DNA of 64,000 nt from Kingdonia uniflora. Its lineage: Eukaryota > Streptophyta > Magnoliopsida > Ranunculales > Circaeasteraceae. The position numbers and the translations under genes were made by a program. The stretch is from NCBI GenBank assembly GCA_014058105.1, contig JACGCM010000842.1, positions 186,001 to 250,000 of the forward strand, given 5' to 3'. The notes under the pieces were generated by a model. It saw only the letters and a list, made by a program, of their open reading frames with translations, made no database searches and was not told where the DNA came from. Shown in pieces: positions 33,399-45,299 of the stretch. Position 1 is the stretch's first letter. Every line of letters begins with the position of its first letter.

Positions 33399-34612
33399 CT
33401 GCAGCCCCGCTTGCGCAGACAGCAAGGCTTTTGAGGTCTCTTTTTCCCTGGCAAGTCCAGACTCTTAGGTCATTTATTCTAAAATTCATCTCTCTAACTA
33501 CCTACAAAAGATTTATAAACAGAGTCAACGTACAAAATTTTCTTCTTCTCACAGAATTCAAACAAGATGAAAATATTTATACAAAACACGTGTCTACTCT
33601 ACCTTCTCACTCCCACCTTCTGGAAACTCGCCATCATCCCCAAGGTTGTCAAGTACTGTCTGGCGGGAGACACCATCAAGACCATCCACGACTCCCACCA
33701 CTTCCGCTTCCTCATCCTCTCCTTCCTCAACATAGGTGCCAGCCTTTATGGCATCCACCTCCAACTCAGAATAACCCTTCAGGATCAAGTGACGACCTAG
33801 CCTATCACGCTCCTCAACCATCTCGTCTATATTGACCTTTGCCTCGACCTGCAGCTGGCCGATCGCTACTACGTGAGAGGCCTTCAGCTGCCTGACCTCC
33901 TTTATGGCTTCAGCCTTGGCCCGAGCTAAGGCTTTCTCCAGCTCACTCTTCACTTTCTCCAACTCAGATTTTTCTTCTTCAATACCGAGCCAAATCCCCT
34001 TCACGAGATAAACGACCTACATAAAACGAATCAATCTTACTTATTAGCTCGAAACACATAAAACAATTCCTTCCCAATCAATAAAACCTACCATCTTGCT
34101 CGTATCTTCTTCTCCGTGGAGAGCTGCCAACCTGGCCCTCTCCTCGACCTCCCTAAGGTCATCCACCGCAGTAGGTCGCACCTCAGCGACCTTCTCCCCA
34201 GAAGATTTGACCTCCTCCTCTTATCTTTTGCGACCTCACCACTTTCCGTGGCGCACGGGGCCGGTGAAGACTTTAACATCCATTTTTTCGAAAAATTTTG
34301 AGCTATCTTGCTCATCGCAAGATTCGGTAGAGTCGAACTGCCCGACCCATGAGTCTTAGTTTGAACCTCCTCACCACTTATTTGCTTTTGGCCTTCATCG
34401 ACCCCCGCCATCGACCTGGTAGATTGAACCTTCCAAACCTTGTCCGACTTACTATCGACCCTCATTTTTCTACTCAAGCCGAGTCCCTCCAATACAAGTT
34501 CCAGTTCAGTCTCCTCCTCCGCAACTTTGTCCAACAAGGATTTTTTCTTTTCCACTGTAGACTTTACACCTGCAATAACATCATTTTCACTATCAACTAA
34601 AGTTGCCAACAA
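33399..34612 (-). pseudogene. Element C antisense gene, middle exons
   Basis: Pieces 34,612-34,088 (174 codons, acidic to basic: E-E-E-T-E-L-E-L-V-L-E-G-L-G-L, a K/R-rich end) and 34,004-33,594 (coiled coil, ending G-G-S-E-K before donor GTAGAG at 33,603). The donor ATG/GTAGGT near 34,093, acceptor TGTAG/GTC near 34,015 and donor CTGCAG/GTTAGA at 33,399 match sites in element A. The two open pieces are among the longest of the gene. Confidence 0.65.
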
Positions 34613-34649
34613 GACATAACAATAGTTCTATCTATACATGTTTATACTT

Positions 34650-35399
34650 ACTTTGTTTTACAGCCCTAAACCGAAGATCTAGAGGTTCTTCGTCATCTCT
34701 CTGAAGGCAATTGCCCTTCACCCATATGACATTATCATTCCAGGTTTGACCTGCCGAATTCAGATTAAAAAAATGAAGCCGACCTGCACTCACACAAAAA
34801 TATGATCCCCCGCTAGCTTTAAAATTCTTTACCCCGTAGAACTGCAAAACGTCCTCAGGAGTAATCCTCCTCACTTTTTCCTCTATTTCCCATCTTTCAT
34901 TTAGATGTTCACACATGGTTATTACCTCCCACATGTTCCTGTTCAATTGAACAGGACATGCCCCAATTGCATTTAGAATCCCCTTCGCCAAATTGGTGAG
35001 GGGAAGACTCAACCCATACTCTAATTGAGATAGGCAACACAGAAAACCCTCCAAGAGGTCACTCCGGACATCCCCATCGAAATACTATAGCGAGATCAAT
35101 TCATTTATACTCCTATCACATTTTTTCACTTCCAAATCTGCCAGCAGATAAAAATACTCTTCCCCCCCACTACCGTACAACCCCTAAACTGCCTACCGGC
35201 AAAATCTACACAATTGCCCCACTTCCCTCCTACCGCGCCTTGGCTTTACAAAACTATTTATAGGCATCAAAATCCGGAGGGTAAGATACCAACTGACCAG
35301 GGAAACCTGGGAATAGTTTTAATCCTCCTTCCCCTTCGTTATCAGACTCATTCATCAGACCAGAGGTCGAAACCTCATTAACAGACAAAATACCCATCT
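34650..35399 (-). pseudogene. Element C antisense gene, N-terminal Transposase_28-like domain
   Basis: Start M-G-I-L-S-V-N-E-V-S-T-S-G near 35,399, then P-G-F-P-G-Q-L-V-S-Y-P-P. After a frameshift: F-D-G-D-V-R-S-D-L-L-E-G-F, Y-G-L-S-L-P-L-T-N-L-A-K-G-I-L, C-P-V-Q-L-N-R-N-M-W-E-V, L-Q-F-Y-G-V-K-N-F, S-Y-F-C-V-S-A-G-R-L-H, N-D-N-V-I-W-V-K-G-N-C. This is the layout of the plant 'putative gypsy-type transposon' family (P-x-Q-L-x-x-N-x-W, then a K-x-W-K-x-x-F-F-x-V-like end). It is open over 35,054-34,632, with a donor AAA/GTAAGT at its end. Role unknown in the family. Confidence 0.7.
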
Positions 35400-35486
35400 T
35401 AAAAATAAATTCAAATAATACATTTTCGATCTACACAGTGCCTCTCACGCTCGACCTACATACAGGTTAAGGTATTTATTATTCTT

Positions 35487-35487
<1 letters not shown>

Positions 35488-35524
<37 letters not shown>
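35488..35524 (+). repeat. (AT)n microsatellite
   Basis: About 18 AT units inside the first intron of the element C antisense gene. Elements A and B lack the expansion. Confidence 0.9.
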
Positions 35525-35526
<2 letters not shown>

Positions 35527-35621
35527 CAACATATATCTCTAATCAATCGTTTGTACATAATATATATCTTTATCATATATATTTGCGCACGTCAAAATAC
35601 ATCGCATACATCTCTACTAAC

Positions 35622-36075
35622 CTTCAGTATCTTAATGAAAATCAACAGTAGAGTTAAGCTTTCCCCTCACAACCCTGTTGTATTGCCACCTACGAGATCC
35701 ATAATATTTTGCCCTCTGCAACTGTTTATCGCCTTCGGATAACTCTTTATCGAATCCCCTAATTTTTTGTCTTTCTCTCTGAGTGCTCTCCAAATTTTTT
35801 ATGGTAAAACGTTTGTTTGGAGACGAAGAAGAACTATTTATCCTTTCTATCTCATGCAGCTGGCATTTATTGCTCTTTACACAAACCGCCCTCAATTCCA
35901 GAATTGAGGCGTCTTTTCTAATCTCCATGTCAGACGCCTTGTACCTTTTCGATAAAATCACATTTCCATCATTATAACTTCCCTCATTATTTAACATTTT
36001 TTTTTCTCTATTTCCATATCTTTTCCAGACCTTCCCGCACTCATGATGACTCACACTGTACAATGTCATAGTCAA
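35622..36075 (-). pseudogene. Element C antisense gene, first exon
   Basis: A 147-codon open frame from 36,075, ending in a TAA at 35,632-35,634, three codons before the conserved D-T-E-G end and donor GAAG/GTTAG (exon end 35,622). The middle part is basic and Ser-rich (S-S-S-S-S-P-N-K-R-F, R-R-W-Q-Y-N-R-V-V-R-G). In element A the codon at the TAA position reads Ser (H-S-D-I-E-G). The true start is not certain. Confidence 0.6.
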
Positions 36076-36409
36076 TTTCCTTTTGCATACAAGAAAACAA
36101 GAAGCTTCTGCATTTTCATATTTTTGTTTCTCAGTTCTTGTTGATCATACTTATAGTGATTGACGTCATCTTCTAAACTGTACAAATATTCAAATTTATT
36201 CAAAAATGTTTGCTAAAATAATCTCAAAACAGATTTGCCCCTATAGAGCAATCGATTGACTTATATTATTTCGGTTACATTCAAAATGATTATATCATTC
36301 GTAAGACACATTTAACACAACATCCATCACAACCGAGATAAACACCATCTAATCACAGTATTCGTCGGTCCTCAGATCATCACATTCGATCTCAATATCA
36401 ATAATCAAA

Positions 36410-36631
36410 CTAGCCAACTTCCCTCGATCTACCTATTCTCTCATAAACATACCTCAAAAAAATAACAACCATACTCCCTGTTCCTTCCATCTGAACCTCG
36501 AGCTCGCATTCCCTCCCCAGTAGTTCCGCATCGTAACCAAACGAACCAAAAATCATCTCCAAACTTCGGCAATCTTTGCAGACAATCATCCTTCCGCGGT
36601 AGCACGAATCCTTTGAGATCAGGCTATACAA
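36410..36631 (-). pseudogene. Element C small antisense ORF 1
   Basis: The middle, I-F-G-S-F-G-Y-D-A-E-L-L-G-R-E-C-E-L-E, matches element A. The M-V-x-T-R-S-Q start is frame-shifted upstream. No stop occurs where A and B have TAG: the frame reads V-V-I-F-L-R-Y-V-Y-E-R-I-G. It ends at 36,410. Confidence 0.55.
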
Positions 36632-37552
36632 TCCTAAAATCTCTCCTCTATTTTTCTTTAATCCTACCCAAATTTATACGTTTTTCACTAACTTTCCCCT
36701 CAAAATACCTGATTTTTAAAAATTATCTTGTAACAGAAACCCCAAATCTGGGAATCAATTAGTAGAACTTATCTCCTCACCAGTATACAAAATAGTCACT
36801 GCACTCGACCTTACACTGCCACGAACATGACCCTTTTCAGCCTATAACAGCTCTAGTTTACATATTTCCTATAATTTCTACCACTCACATGTTAACGTAA
36901 ATCTTTTATATCAGCACGACATTATCAACACATATTAATCTCAATTCGAGCAACAATGCAACATTGTTTCATCACATATCAATAGTGATTTATCTAACCC
37001 CTAACACATTTCAGGTCGATTCAAGAAGTTTTTTAATGCACAGTTTCATAAAAATCAATTTTTATTCATATTAAAGATATTACATACGATTTACAGATAA
37101 CAAGTTTTTACACAGGAATACAACAAAATATTACCCGTCCAATACCAAACTCCAGGTACTTTACAGATAACAAGTTTTCCCTGTTTGTTAAAAGTTATAG
37201 GTCATTTAAGCACGGCAAGGTATCATGTTTTCTAGTTCTTCTTAATTCAGTAATTCTTCACTCTGATGCAAAGAAGACATTAGAACCAACAAAGATCTTC
37301 CCTCACATGGATTTGATGAAGCCCAGTCGAACTCCAAGCAAGAACTATGCAAGGAGTAGACTTAGTGTTGGCACCCACAAAATAAGATAAAAGGTCTTCT
37401 GAGCGTAAAGACACGATGGAAATACGTCAGCAGGATCCTCCTTCCCATTCTCCTTCTCTACTGCCATCACCGCCTCTTCTATAATCGCCACCACCGTAGA
37501 ACTAATAGAGATGAAGAGGGCCCAAACTTAGAATCCATGGCAGCAATAGAAA

Positions 37553-37855
37553 TTAGCATATCTGCCCCGCAGATACACCTTTCCCTGTATATGAAGCCCT
37601 AAACCTATCTTCTACAAGGGTGTATACACAGGCCCAACGTTCTTCGACTCTCAAGACGAAAACATGAAATCTCCACTTATAGTAGAAATCTTCCTCAGCT
37701 TCAACCGCTTCCTCTCCCGACAAACCTTGGTACGTCAGAGGAGCAGAGGCTGGGATAGTCATTTCCAAAGAATAGTCACCAAAGTATTTCAACTTCAACC
37801 TCTGTATTTCTGATGCAATCCCCTCTTTAAGAACCATACTCCGAGTTTTCACCAT
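37553..37855 (-). CDS. Element C small antisense ORF 2 (M-V-K-T-R-S-M), intact frame
   Basis: The frame is open from 37,873 (M-R-N-S-F-G-M-V-K-T-R-S-M). I prefer the Met at 37,855 because A and B start there. It encodes 100 residues: L-K-E-G-I-A-S-E-I-Q-R-L-K-L-K-Y-F-G-D-Y-S-L-E, P-L-T-Y-Q-G-L-S-G-E-E, V-E-A-E-E-D-F-Y-Y-K-W-R-F. No stop or frameshift in a region where everything else is broken. Function unknown. Confidence 0.6.
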   Translation of the reverse strand: MVKTRSMVLKEGIASEIQRLKLKYFGDYSLEMTIPASAPLTYQGLSGEEAVEAEEDFYYKWRFHVFVLRVEERWACVYTLVEDRFRASYTGKGVSAGQIC

Positions 37856-38137
37856 CCCAAAAGAGTTACGCATGCAGGAATTGTTCCAAAGAATTGCTAC
37901 TGGTACTCTTTATATAACCCTGAATTTATTGTGCAGGTACATTTTCCCAAGCGCCATCATTCATTACGGACGCGACTATTCAAACGCAACCATCACATAC
38001 ATCCGCATCACCATTTAATACCCATCACATCCCAATATCAGGTAACTACCACCCAATTAAACTCTATCATTGCTCCGTTTCAAATTTCAAACTCTTAATA
38101 CATTCTTTCTCAACTAAAGCCACTCGTGACTTCGGTT

Positions 38138-38150
38138 GCGAGGGGGCGAT
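38138..38150 (+). promoter_or_regulatory. Polypurine tract of element C
   Basis: 'gcgagggggcgat' lies directly before the 3' LTR, matching 22,157-22,169. Confidence 0.8.
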
Positions 38151-38731
38151 TATAAGGACTTATCCCTCGATCTTACTCATAATCGAGCTCACGCAGTTTG
38201 ATTTACCTCCATCTTAGGCTCACGCAACTTTAACACTTAACACTCCGGTCAAACATTCCAACCAGCCCCACGAACTACTCAAGAACGTGGGCCAAGCTAA
38301 ACCTGGAAGATGTTATACAGTCAAAGATACTTGTTTCCCACAAACTCGTCAGTTATTTAGTCAACCGCCACTAACCACATTATTCGGAAAACGTGTTCTA
38401 GCATGGTGAAGAGTTGTGGAGAAGCCTATATAAAGGAAAAGTTCCAGATGAGACAGGGACCAGAAAAATTACTCAAAACTTCTTATTTACGAGATCAAAA
38501 ATATTTCTATATTCTAGAAATCACTTGTAATAAAGATATTCACTCAAAGCAATAAAGACACTTTTACAAAAATCCTCCATATGAGGTCATGGTTTTTTTA
38601 CCTATTTAGGGGTTCTCCACGCTAAATACACCTATTTTTATTTCTTAATATCAAGTAGAGTATTGTTACAGGTTCATTAGTGTGATAGCTAATAACTAAT
38701 CAAATCGAGCTTACAGAATTTGGCCATTACA
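38151..38731 (+). repeat. 3' LTR of element C (581 bp)
   Basis: Begins TATAAGGACTTATCCC (TG changed to TA) and ends 'ggccattaca'. TATA box at 38,427-38,434. Most differences from the 5' LTR are C/T or G/A changes, as expected from decay of methylated DNA. Confidence 0.9.
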
Positions 38732-40473
38732 ATGACCGCGACTAGGAGCCTATCAAGAGGGAAATAATGTCATTGTATGAGAGATTTTTTTATGGCATCA
38801 TAATTTAATTTTTGATTTTTTGGTGATGGGGAAATTATCCTTTCTATCGCTTGATTTTATAGAATATCTTGATTTTTGTTCTCACATTTAGAATCCAAAC
38901 TTTTGTTCCTATATAAAAATTAAGAATCATCCATGGAGTATAATTATAAAGGCGAACACTAAGAGGCGCGTTATCAAGCATTCTACGTCGTTATGCTCAG
39001 TAAATAATTTAACAATGGTGTATAAAATCAGTAATCTCGTTGTATTTTCTAAAGGTGTGGGAATGATTTTGTATCCCAAGGTTTATTTTACTTATTTGAT
39101 ATATTAAGATTTCTTGCTTAAATTTTTACATTTTGATATATAGTGGCCAGAGATTATGGGAACCACTGTGCATGGGATTTTGAAAGAATCTTTGGTAAAT
39201 CAAAAAAATATATGGATTTGTTAACTTACAGTGATGATTGAGATGGAATATTTCGAGAAGATCCTAGATTCCTTATCAATCTACACCTTCCAATGATCAA
39301 TCTCCACCTAGCTCTTCCCTCGGTTAAAATCCAAGTGTTAATAACGTGTTGGGATTACTATATAACTCAGTAGGGAGAGGGAGATAAATGGAGAGAAAAG
39401 ATAAAGAGAAACGGAAAAAAGAGTAATCTATTAAATATTCAAATTAGGACCCTAACCAATAACTAACCCCTATTGGACTTTCATATGCAGGCTGCCAAAC
39501 CCGTTAACTTGGGCTTGGATATGTGGGCTCTGGGTTATAACATGATATAATTACTTTTAGTACGTTTTTTTTGTTATAGTATAATGTAACAATTGTAGCT
39601 AAATTTATGAGTAGTTTTTTTTTTGGAAAGTGAATTTATGAATAGTTGTCTAAATGAGAAACATCAACATCAAGTAGTAAACTATTAAATTTAGGAAATA
39701 TGAAAATAATTATAATCAATCTTGTGTCGGAAGATTAGAAAGCTCCCAAAAATATTTAATCTTAATCAAATAACAAAATGGTTCAACGGAATAAATTTAT
39801 TGCTAAATATGGAATCACTGTAAAACTAATCATTAGTTTTGAGTCTTCGTCGCAGCAGTGTTCTTCCTCCTTTTTTCTTCCTGCCTTAATATAGCTGTTT
39901 GGGGCCCGTTTAAGCCCCAGCTTAAAGCATCCACAACAGCTAGGTTTATTCTGACGTGGCAAGGTGGATTGAAAATCTACCATCTTCTCAACCAATAGAC
40001 CTCCAAATATCTAGGTTAATGTCCATGTGTCCACCTATATTTTACCCACAGGGTGGATTCTTTACCCTCTGAGTGGATTTTTGGTAAATTGATGTCGTGC
40101 AGTAGAGTAAGCCAATGAGATGATGACACTTGTCAAGCTTTAATAGGTCATCTTGCAGTGCAGTTATGAACTACGCGTATATACAATGGCTAAGATAGAG
40201 ACACCTGGATGGCTGAGATTTAAACCATTATAAATGGCTAGTTCATGAACTACGCGGCAAGAGCTTGCTTGAAATATATGTTGGTTCCCCTCCATACTTG
40301 GTTTTTCTCATATCAAACTTCTTCAGCAAGATTCCCAACGGTTATAAACGACTAGTTTTTTCTCTATCTGTAAAACTCATTCATCTTCTACTCTCTTACT
40401 CTTCAATAATCAACTCATTCATCTTAAATCTCAAAACTCAACTTTCTTCCTTTGTTATCAATTTTGCCAAATC
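38732..40473 (+). other. Unassigned DNA upstream of the PIF/Harbinger gene
   Basis: No gene, RNA or transposon end is recognised with confidence in 38,732-39,900. From 39,900 a 'ggggcccgtttaagcccc' block, then 'gcatccacaacagctagg', resembles the subterminal part of plant PIF/Harbinger elements and may be the left end of the element below. No matching right end was found. Confidence 0.4.
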
Positions 40474-41850
40474 ATGTTTGACAAAATCCTAGCTGACCTA
40501 CTCATGTCTGACCCATCACTTTCACCTTTGGAGTCATCATCTTCATCATCGTCTGGAAGTAAAGAGCTCTTTCGACGTCAAATTGAGAGGATATACGAAT
40601 ATAAACAAATTATGATTGTGATGGGAGAAGCAGAAAAAAGAAAATAAGAGGCGACATCATCACGGAGGAGGGGTGGTAGTAAAATGGGAAGGATTGACAA
40701 GAAGAAAGGCCGTAATCATTAAATAGGGGAGTTTAGCCTTAATCAAGATTACTTCGGTGACAACCCAAGATTCAAAGATATCCCATTTTGTCGTCAATTC
40801 CGTATGAGCGAAGGCGTATAATGACGTATTTATGATCAAATACTTTCTTCGAACCCATATTTTATTTAAAGAGAAAATACCGCTAAGACGATGGGATTAT
40901 CCTCGCACCAAAAGATAATGTGCGTACTTCGCATGTTATGTTACGATACAAGCACAGACGCTCAAGAAGAATACCTTCGGATTGGAGAGTCTTTGAGTAT
41001 TTTCTGCTTGAATATTTTTTGTAAAGCAATTATAATACAATTCAAAGCTCAATACCTTAGATCTCCCAATAAAAACGATACATTACACTTGTTAGAAGTG
41101 AATAGATCATGAGGCTTCCAAAGGATATTAGGTAGTTTAGATTGTATGCATTAGAAATGAAAGAATTGTCAAGCCGAGTGGCAGAACAATATACCGGGTA
41201 TAAGACAATCCCGACGGTAATTTTAGAAGCGGTTGCATCGTAAGATCTTTGGATATGGCACCCATTCTTTGGGGTGCCCAGTTCTAATAACAACGTGAAT
41301 GTCTTTCATCAAGGGTAGCCTTTTAACAACTTGTCTAATGGAGTTGTACCGCCATGTAATTATAATATAGGTATGGTACCGCACACTATGGGGTATTACT
41401 TAGCATATAAAGTCTATCCAAAATGACAAACACTTGTTCAAACCATATGAAATCCGTCCAACGATCCCGAAATACATTTTTCGAAGATGCAAGAAGCATA
41501 CCGGAAAGATGTAAAGCGTGCTTTTGGGGTATTACAAGCTAGGTTTTCAAATATTGGCACACGGTGCGCGATTTCGGAAACCTAGTGATCTAGAAAATGT
41601 TATATACACATGTATATTCCTGCACAATATGATCGTCGAAGATGAACGTCATACTTACATTCGGCAAATGGATATTAATCCCGAGTTTAGAATATCCATG
41701 ATGAAATAGAAGGAGGACTTAAGTCCAAGACGCGATCAACACTATGGCAGCGTACATCCAGAAGGTTCATAAAATTAGAAATGAAGGTGCTCATTTCCAA
41801 TTACGAGATGAACTTGTCACGTATTTGTGGAATTGAAAAGGGGAGGAGTA
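40474..41850 (+). pseudogene. PIF/Harbinger nuclease gene (Plant_tran/HARBI1-like), decayed
   Basis: Starts M-F-D-K-I-L-A-D-L-L with a Ser-rich N terminus. Then, through several frameshifts: G-L-S-S-H-Q-K-I-M-C-V-L-R-M-L-C-Y, E-E-Y-L-R-I-G-E-S, Y-L-R-S-P-N-K-N-D, G-S-L-D-C-M-H (first catalytic Asp at 41,140), N-N-N-V-N-V (family N-D-I-N-V, so the second Asp is gone), M-G-Y-Y-L-A, R-A-F-G-V-L-Q-A-R-F and I-F-L-H-N-M-I-V-E-D-E. The family's Glu before R-A-F-G reads Lys (41,514-41,516). This is the DDE nuclease of a Harbinger-type DNA transposon, clearly inactive. Confidence 0.75.
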
Positions 41851-42189
41851 ATGTAGTCTTCATTATAGTTTTATATTTTCTAAAGTAATGTATTTTATTT
41901 CCATGTTTTATATATAATGTATTTGCTCTACTTGATTGAAGTATATTTTAAATAAAAGGAATCGTTGGATCTTTGCCTTGCCTGTACTGCTCGCCCTAAG
42001 CAAAAAAGAAAAAGAAATACCACAGAAATGAAGTGACAATATCAATTAGGATAGGCACATTTGATGGGTTCAACCAAGTATAACTTGCAGCGACTGTAAC
42101 TCTATTGAATAAAAAAAAGATTGAGCATCATTTAGGCTAAAAATAGACAATATTTGCTAAGTTTACTAAGTTCATCAAATTGGCCCAGT

Positions 42190-43330
42190 ATTAGTGTAGC
42201 AAATGTAACAAGCTGAATACAGTACTTCGTACTTTTATTGATGATTTTGTGATTGCGTCTTTAGATGATATCCTGATATATAGTTAAACATAGAAGGATC
42301 ACCTCGTACACATATGCAAAATGTTGAAAGCATTGTGATCATAATAACTTTGTCTTAATATGAAGAAGTACAAGGTTAGGAAGAATGAGCTAGTATACTT
42401 GGGATTCATTATTTGAGGAGGTGAACTTAAGGTAGATCCAAAGAAGGTCTCGGTCATTATTGATTGGCCTCAACCCCATACAATGACGGAAGTGAGAAGT
42501 TTTATGGGTTCTTGTCAATATTTACAGAAGTTATTCAGCATTTTTCACAGATTGTCAGACCGTTGCATTCCTTAGCAAAGGCCGGTGTGAATTTTATGTA
42601 GGAAGATCGCCATGAGAAGACATTTTAGTTGCTGAAGCAGAAGATTATAAATGCACTAGTATTAGCATTATCAAATTTTCAACGGCCTTTCAAGGTCAAA
42701 ACAGATGAGTCAAACTATGCATTTGGAATAATTTCATTACAGGATGGGAAACCAAGCCTACCATTCTAAGATGTTTATAGGAGCAGTACGCAACTATCCT
42801 ACCTACGATAAGGAGTTCTACGCATTATACGAATCATTGAAGCATTGACGAAGTTACTTATTGGGGAAGGTGGTTGTGGTATATTATGATCACTATTACA
42901 GATCTTATCTACGCAGTCCAAGCTACAACAAACTCACCATATGAAGTAGATGTCACACCTACAACAATTCAACTTGAAGAAGACTCAAGCAATGTATAAG
43001 GCTCGACACGACAAACATCGGGTTGAGTACACTTTTTAGGAGAGCGACCTCGTTCGGTGGCAATTGGATAAGAAACGGCAAAAAGGAGAAGTTTAGAAGC
43101 TCAAGCTTATCTGTTATGGTCTATTTACGATACTCAAGAAGATTGGTGACAATGCATTCTAATTGGATTTGCCACCTTTTATGAAGATGTATTTGGCAAT
43201 TAATGTCGAGAATTTGAAGCTGTTTGAGCCGTCTCTTTTATATTAAGATTCTTCAATCGACACTCGCTTACTGTCAGTTGATGACTTATGGATGGAAATA
43301 GAAGATCCATTATAGGAGGATGGTATTCTA
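42190..43330 (+). pseudogene. Ty3/gypsy relic (RT end, RNase H start, integrase C-terminus)
   Basis: S-L-D-D-I-L-I-Y-S (RT box), E-L-V-Y-L-G-F-I-I, G-G-E-L-K-V-D-P-K-K-V and E-V-R-S-F-M-G (42,240-42,520), then P-F-K-V-K-T-D-E-S-N-Y-A-F-G (RNase H). After ~42,900 it jumps to the integrase end: Y-K-A-R-H-D-K-H-R-V-E-Y, K-L-K-L-I-C-Y-G-L-F-T-I-L-K-K, L-D-L-P-P-F-M-K-M-Y. This family differs from the Tat elements (single RNase H, different integrase tail). Most of RNase H and integrase are deleted. Confidence 0.75.
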
Positions 43331-45169
43331 GATATGATGGTTCATGCTACAAGAAGGGGAACTATCGAGTAATTTAGAGTTGGGAAGAAAGTTTAACTTC
43401 CCAGCAAATTGAAGTGGTACAACAGGGAAATGGGTACGGTCATTTTCTATCATCTCCAATTCTAGCCTGAGTAGGAGCTCAAAACTCCTAAAGGAGGGAG
43501 CCATGATTCGGGAGGATATAAATACTAAACCTCTTAGATATAGACAAAATGTGAAGTCTGCTCGAATAGACAATTGTCATATTCGAACAGAGATTGGTCT
43601 GCTTAGTCTATTCGAATAACCTTTTGAGTCTATTCGAGCAAACTCTGTTCTGAGTAATCTATTCAAATAGACTTTTGGGTCTATTTAAATACACACAGTT
43701 CTGAATATTCTGATCGAATAGAGGTACGACTTATCATTGTTAAAGGTCGCTTTAAAAATTTTTTTATCTTATGCTGAAACTAAAAAACTTGTAACCATTA
43801 ATAGGGCAAAGCTAGGCAATATAAAATAGATTCAGAGATCCAGAGATAAATTAAGAGAGGAATTCATTGAAATAAAATTTTGAGCAATTGAAGCTCTTTT
43901 TGGGAAGTTTTACTCACCAATTTTGTGTTCATCGCATTAATTTTTTCGATTAGGTTAGGTTAATCTCAATTCGATTATCGATTTGTTGCTTATCCAATTT
44001 TTATGTTTGCTAGTTTAGTTTTAATATTAGGATATAAATAGTTAAACACTTTTGATGAGTATCATTTTTTGCCATTAAAAATTACCCTCAAGCATTATCG
44101 GTTTTGTGGTCGATTGGTTGCATTGACTAAGGTACAAGTTGGAGTCACATTTGACTCCACATTTTTCTCTCTACTTTATGAAAAACTCAATTTTTTTTAA
44201 GGTATTAGAGCTGCAGATCTAACCTTTATTAAGAGTCTTCAAAATATTTTGTAAATGAATGATAATAATGGCAATAAGGAATCTAAGCTTTTTCGATGAA
44301 ATCAAATATGCTAATGGAATGAAGAAGCGGAGTTCTTCCATGGACCAAAGCAGATTTAGGTTAATGGCGGGAACAAAATGACGTATGTCGACTTAGTAGT
44401 TCAATATCATTATGTTCGTCATATATTTTAGTTGGTAGCCACCTTTGCCCATGGCTTTTGAGGATATTATGTTGCCAGGAGGAAGCGCAAAGTTTTTTTT
44501 TAAAGCCCTTAAACTCAAGAATGTTGATTTGATGTTGTGTGGTAGCCTTGCATCTATCCTTGTAAGTGATTGGCAAACATAAACAGACTATATCGATAAT
44601 GTAGAGGGTGATGATGAAATTGTCTTGTTGTGGTAATTATATTTTGTAAGAGGATGCTTATAAAGTCTCCTCTCTATATATATTGGCTCATGCATACTCA
44701 CAAATATTTCTAATGCATGTTGCTTAAACTATGCCCCAAAAGAAACGAGTTTAGTAGATTATGGGAACCTAAATAAATTCCTAAAATTGTGTAAAGAGAT
44801 GAATTATCGTGGGGTGAGTTTCCAAAAATTGTGAGATGAAAGAGATGAGTTATAGTAGGGATTGGTTTCCTATAATTGTGAGGATAAAGTGAGGGTAAAA
44901 CAGGAAGAAAAAGGCTTTAGACGGGCTACCACGTAACTACCTATAGCCGCAAAATGCAAAATTATAAAGTTGTTTGTAAGTAACCTCCCTAAAAGTTGGT
45001 CATACTAGAATTAGGAATAATAAAAACTCCCAAGGTCGGCTTCACACATTTTGAACAAATTAACCATCATCCTTAAAATTTTGATCACAAATGAGATAAA
45101 TTCATTCACGAATAACGTCAAAACGTATACAATCCTCACCGATAAACTTTACGTAAACTTCATTACGCA
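43331..45169 (+). other. Unassigned DNA with clustered TATTCGAATAG-type palindromes
   Basis: 43,550-43,740 holds at least five 'ctattcgaata'-like palindromic blocks, similar to those in the nested Copia LTRs, so this may be an LTR remnant of the relic upstream or of a Copia relative. 'ggtattagagc' near 44,200 could be a decayed primer binding site. 44,250-45,169 shows no recognisable gene. Confidence 0.4.
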
Positions 45170-45178
45170 ATCATTAAA

Positions 45179-45225
45179 CGGAAATTATGAGAATAAATAC
45201 TAGTTTTTTGCCATCTTTGCAAAAT
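45179..45225 (+). repeat. Left terminal inverted repeat of the MULE
   Basis: Starts CGGAAATTATGAG. 47 bp pair with 60,591-60,636, with one base of length difference in a T-run and one substitution (gccATct versus gccGTct). A further 'aaatcga.aatg' block near 45,252 also has a partner on the right side. The 9-bp target duplication lies immediately to the left. Confidence 0.93.
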
Positions 45226-45299
45226 AAGACCCAGAGAACAATAAATTGTAAAATCGAAAATGATGCCCCTACTAAAGATCCAATATTACAGCATACAAC

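Larger units (their letters stand above)
23216..38731 (+). mobile_element. Tat-lineage Ty3/gypsy element C with both LTRs
   Basis: 5' LTR 23,216-23,797, gag-pol remnants to ~27,560, 3' region with tandem array, antisense gene, two small antisense ORFs, polypurine tract, 3' LTR 38,151-38,731. Flanks read ATAAC on the left and ATGAC on the right, a plausible 5-bp duplication with one change. The LTRs differ mostly by C/T and G/A changes, roughly one position in ten by eye, so the insertion is not recent. A Copia element (27,735-31,018) is nested inside. Without it the element is about 12.2 kb. Confidence 0.85.

Noticed and set aside
33431..33835. 134-codon + strand open stretch
   Set aside because: Mirror of the heptad-coding antisense exon; composition bias explains the open frame.
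39783..39995. 70-codon - strand open stretch with several cysteines
   Set aside because: No spacing pattern of a known zinc finger and no conservation evidence.
44190..44220. 'ggtattagagc' as a functional Copia primer binding site
   Set aside because: Two mismatches, no LTR end directly before it and no gag after it; at most a relic.
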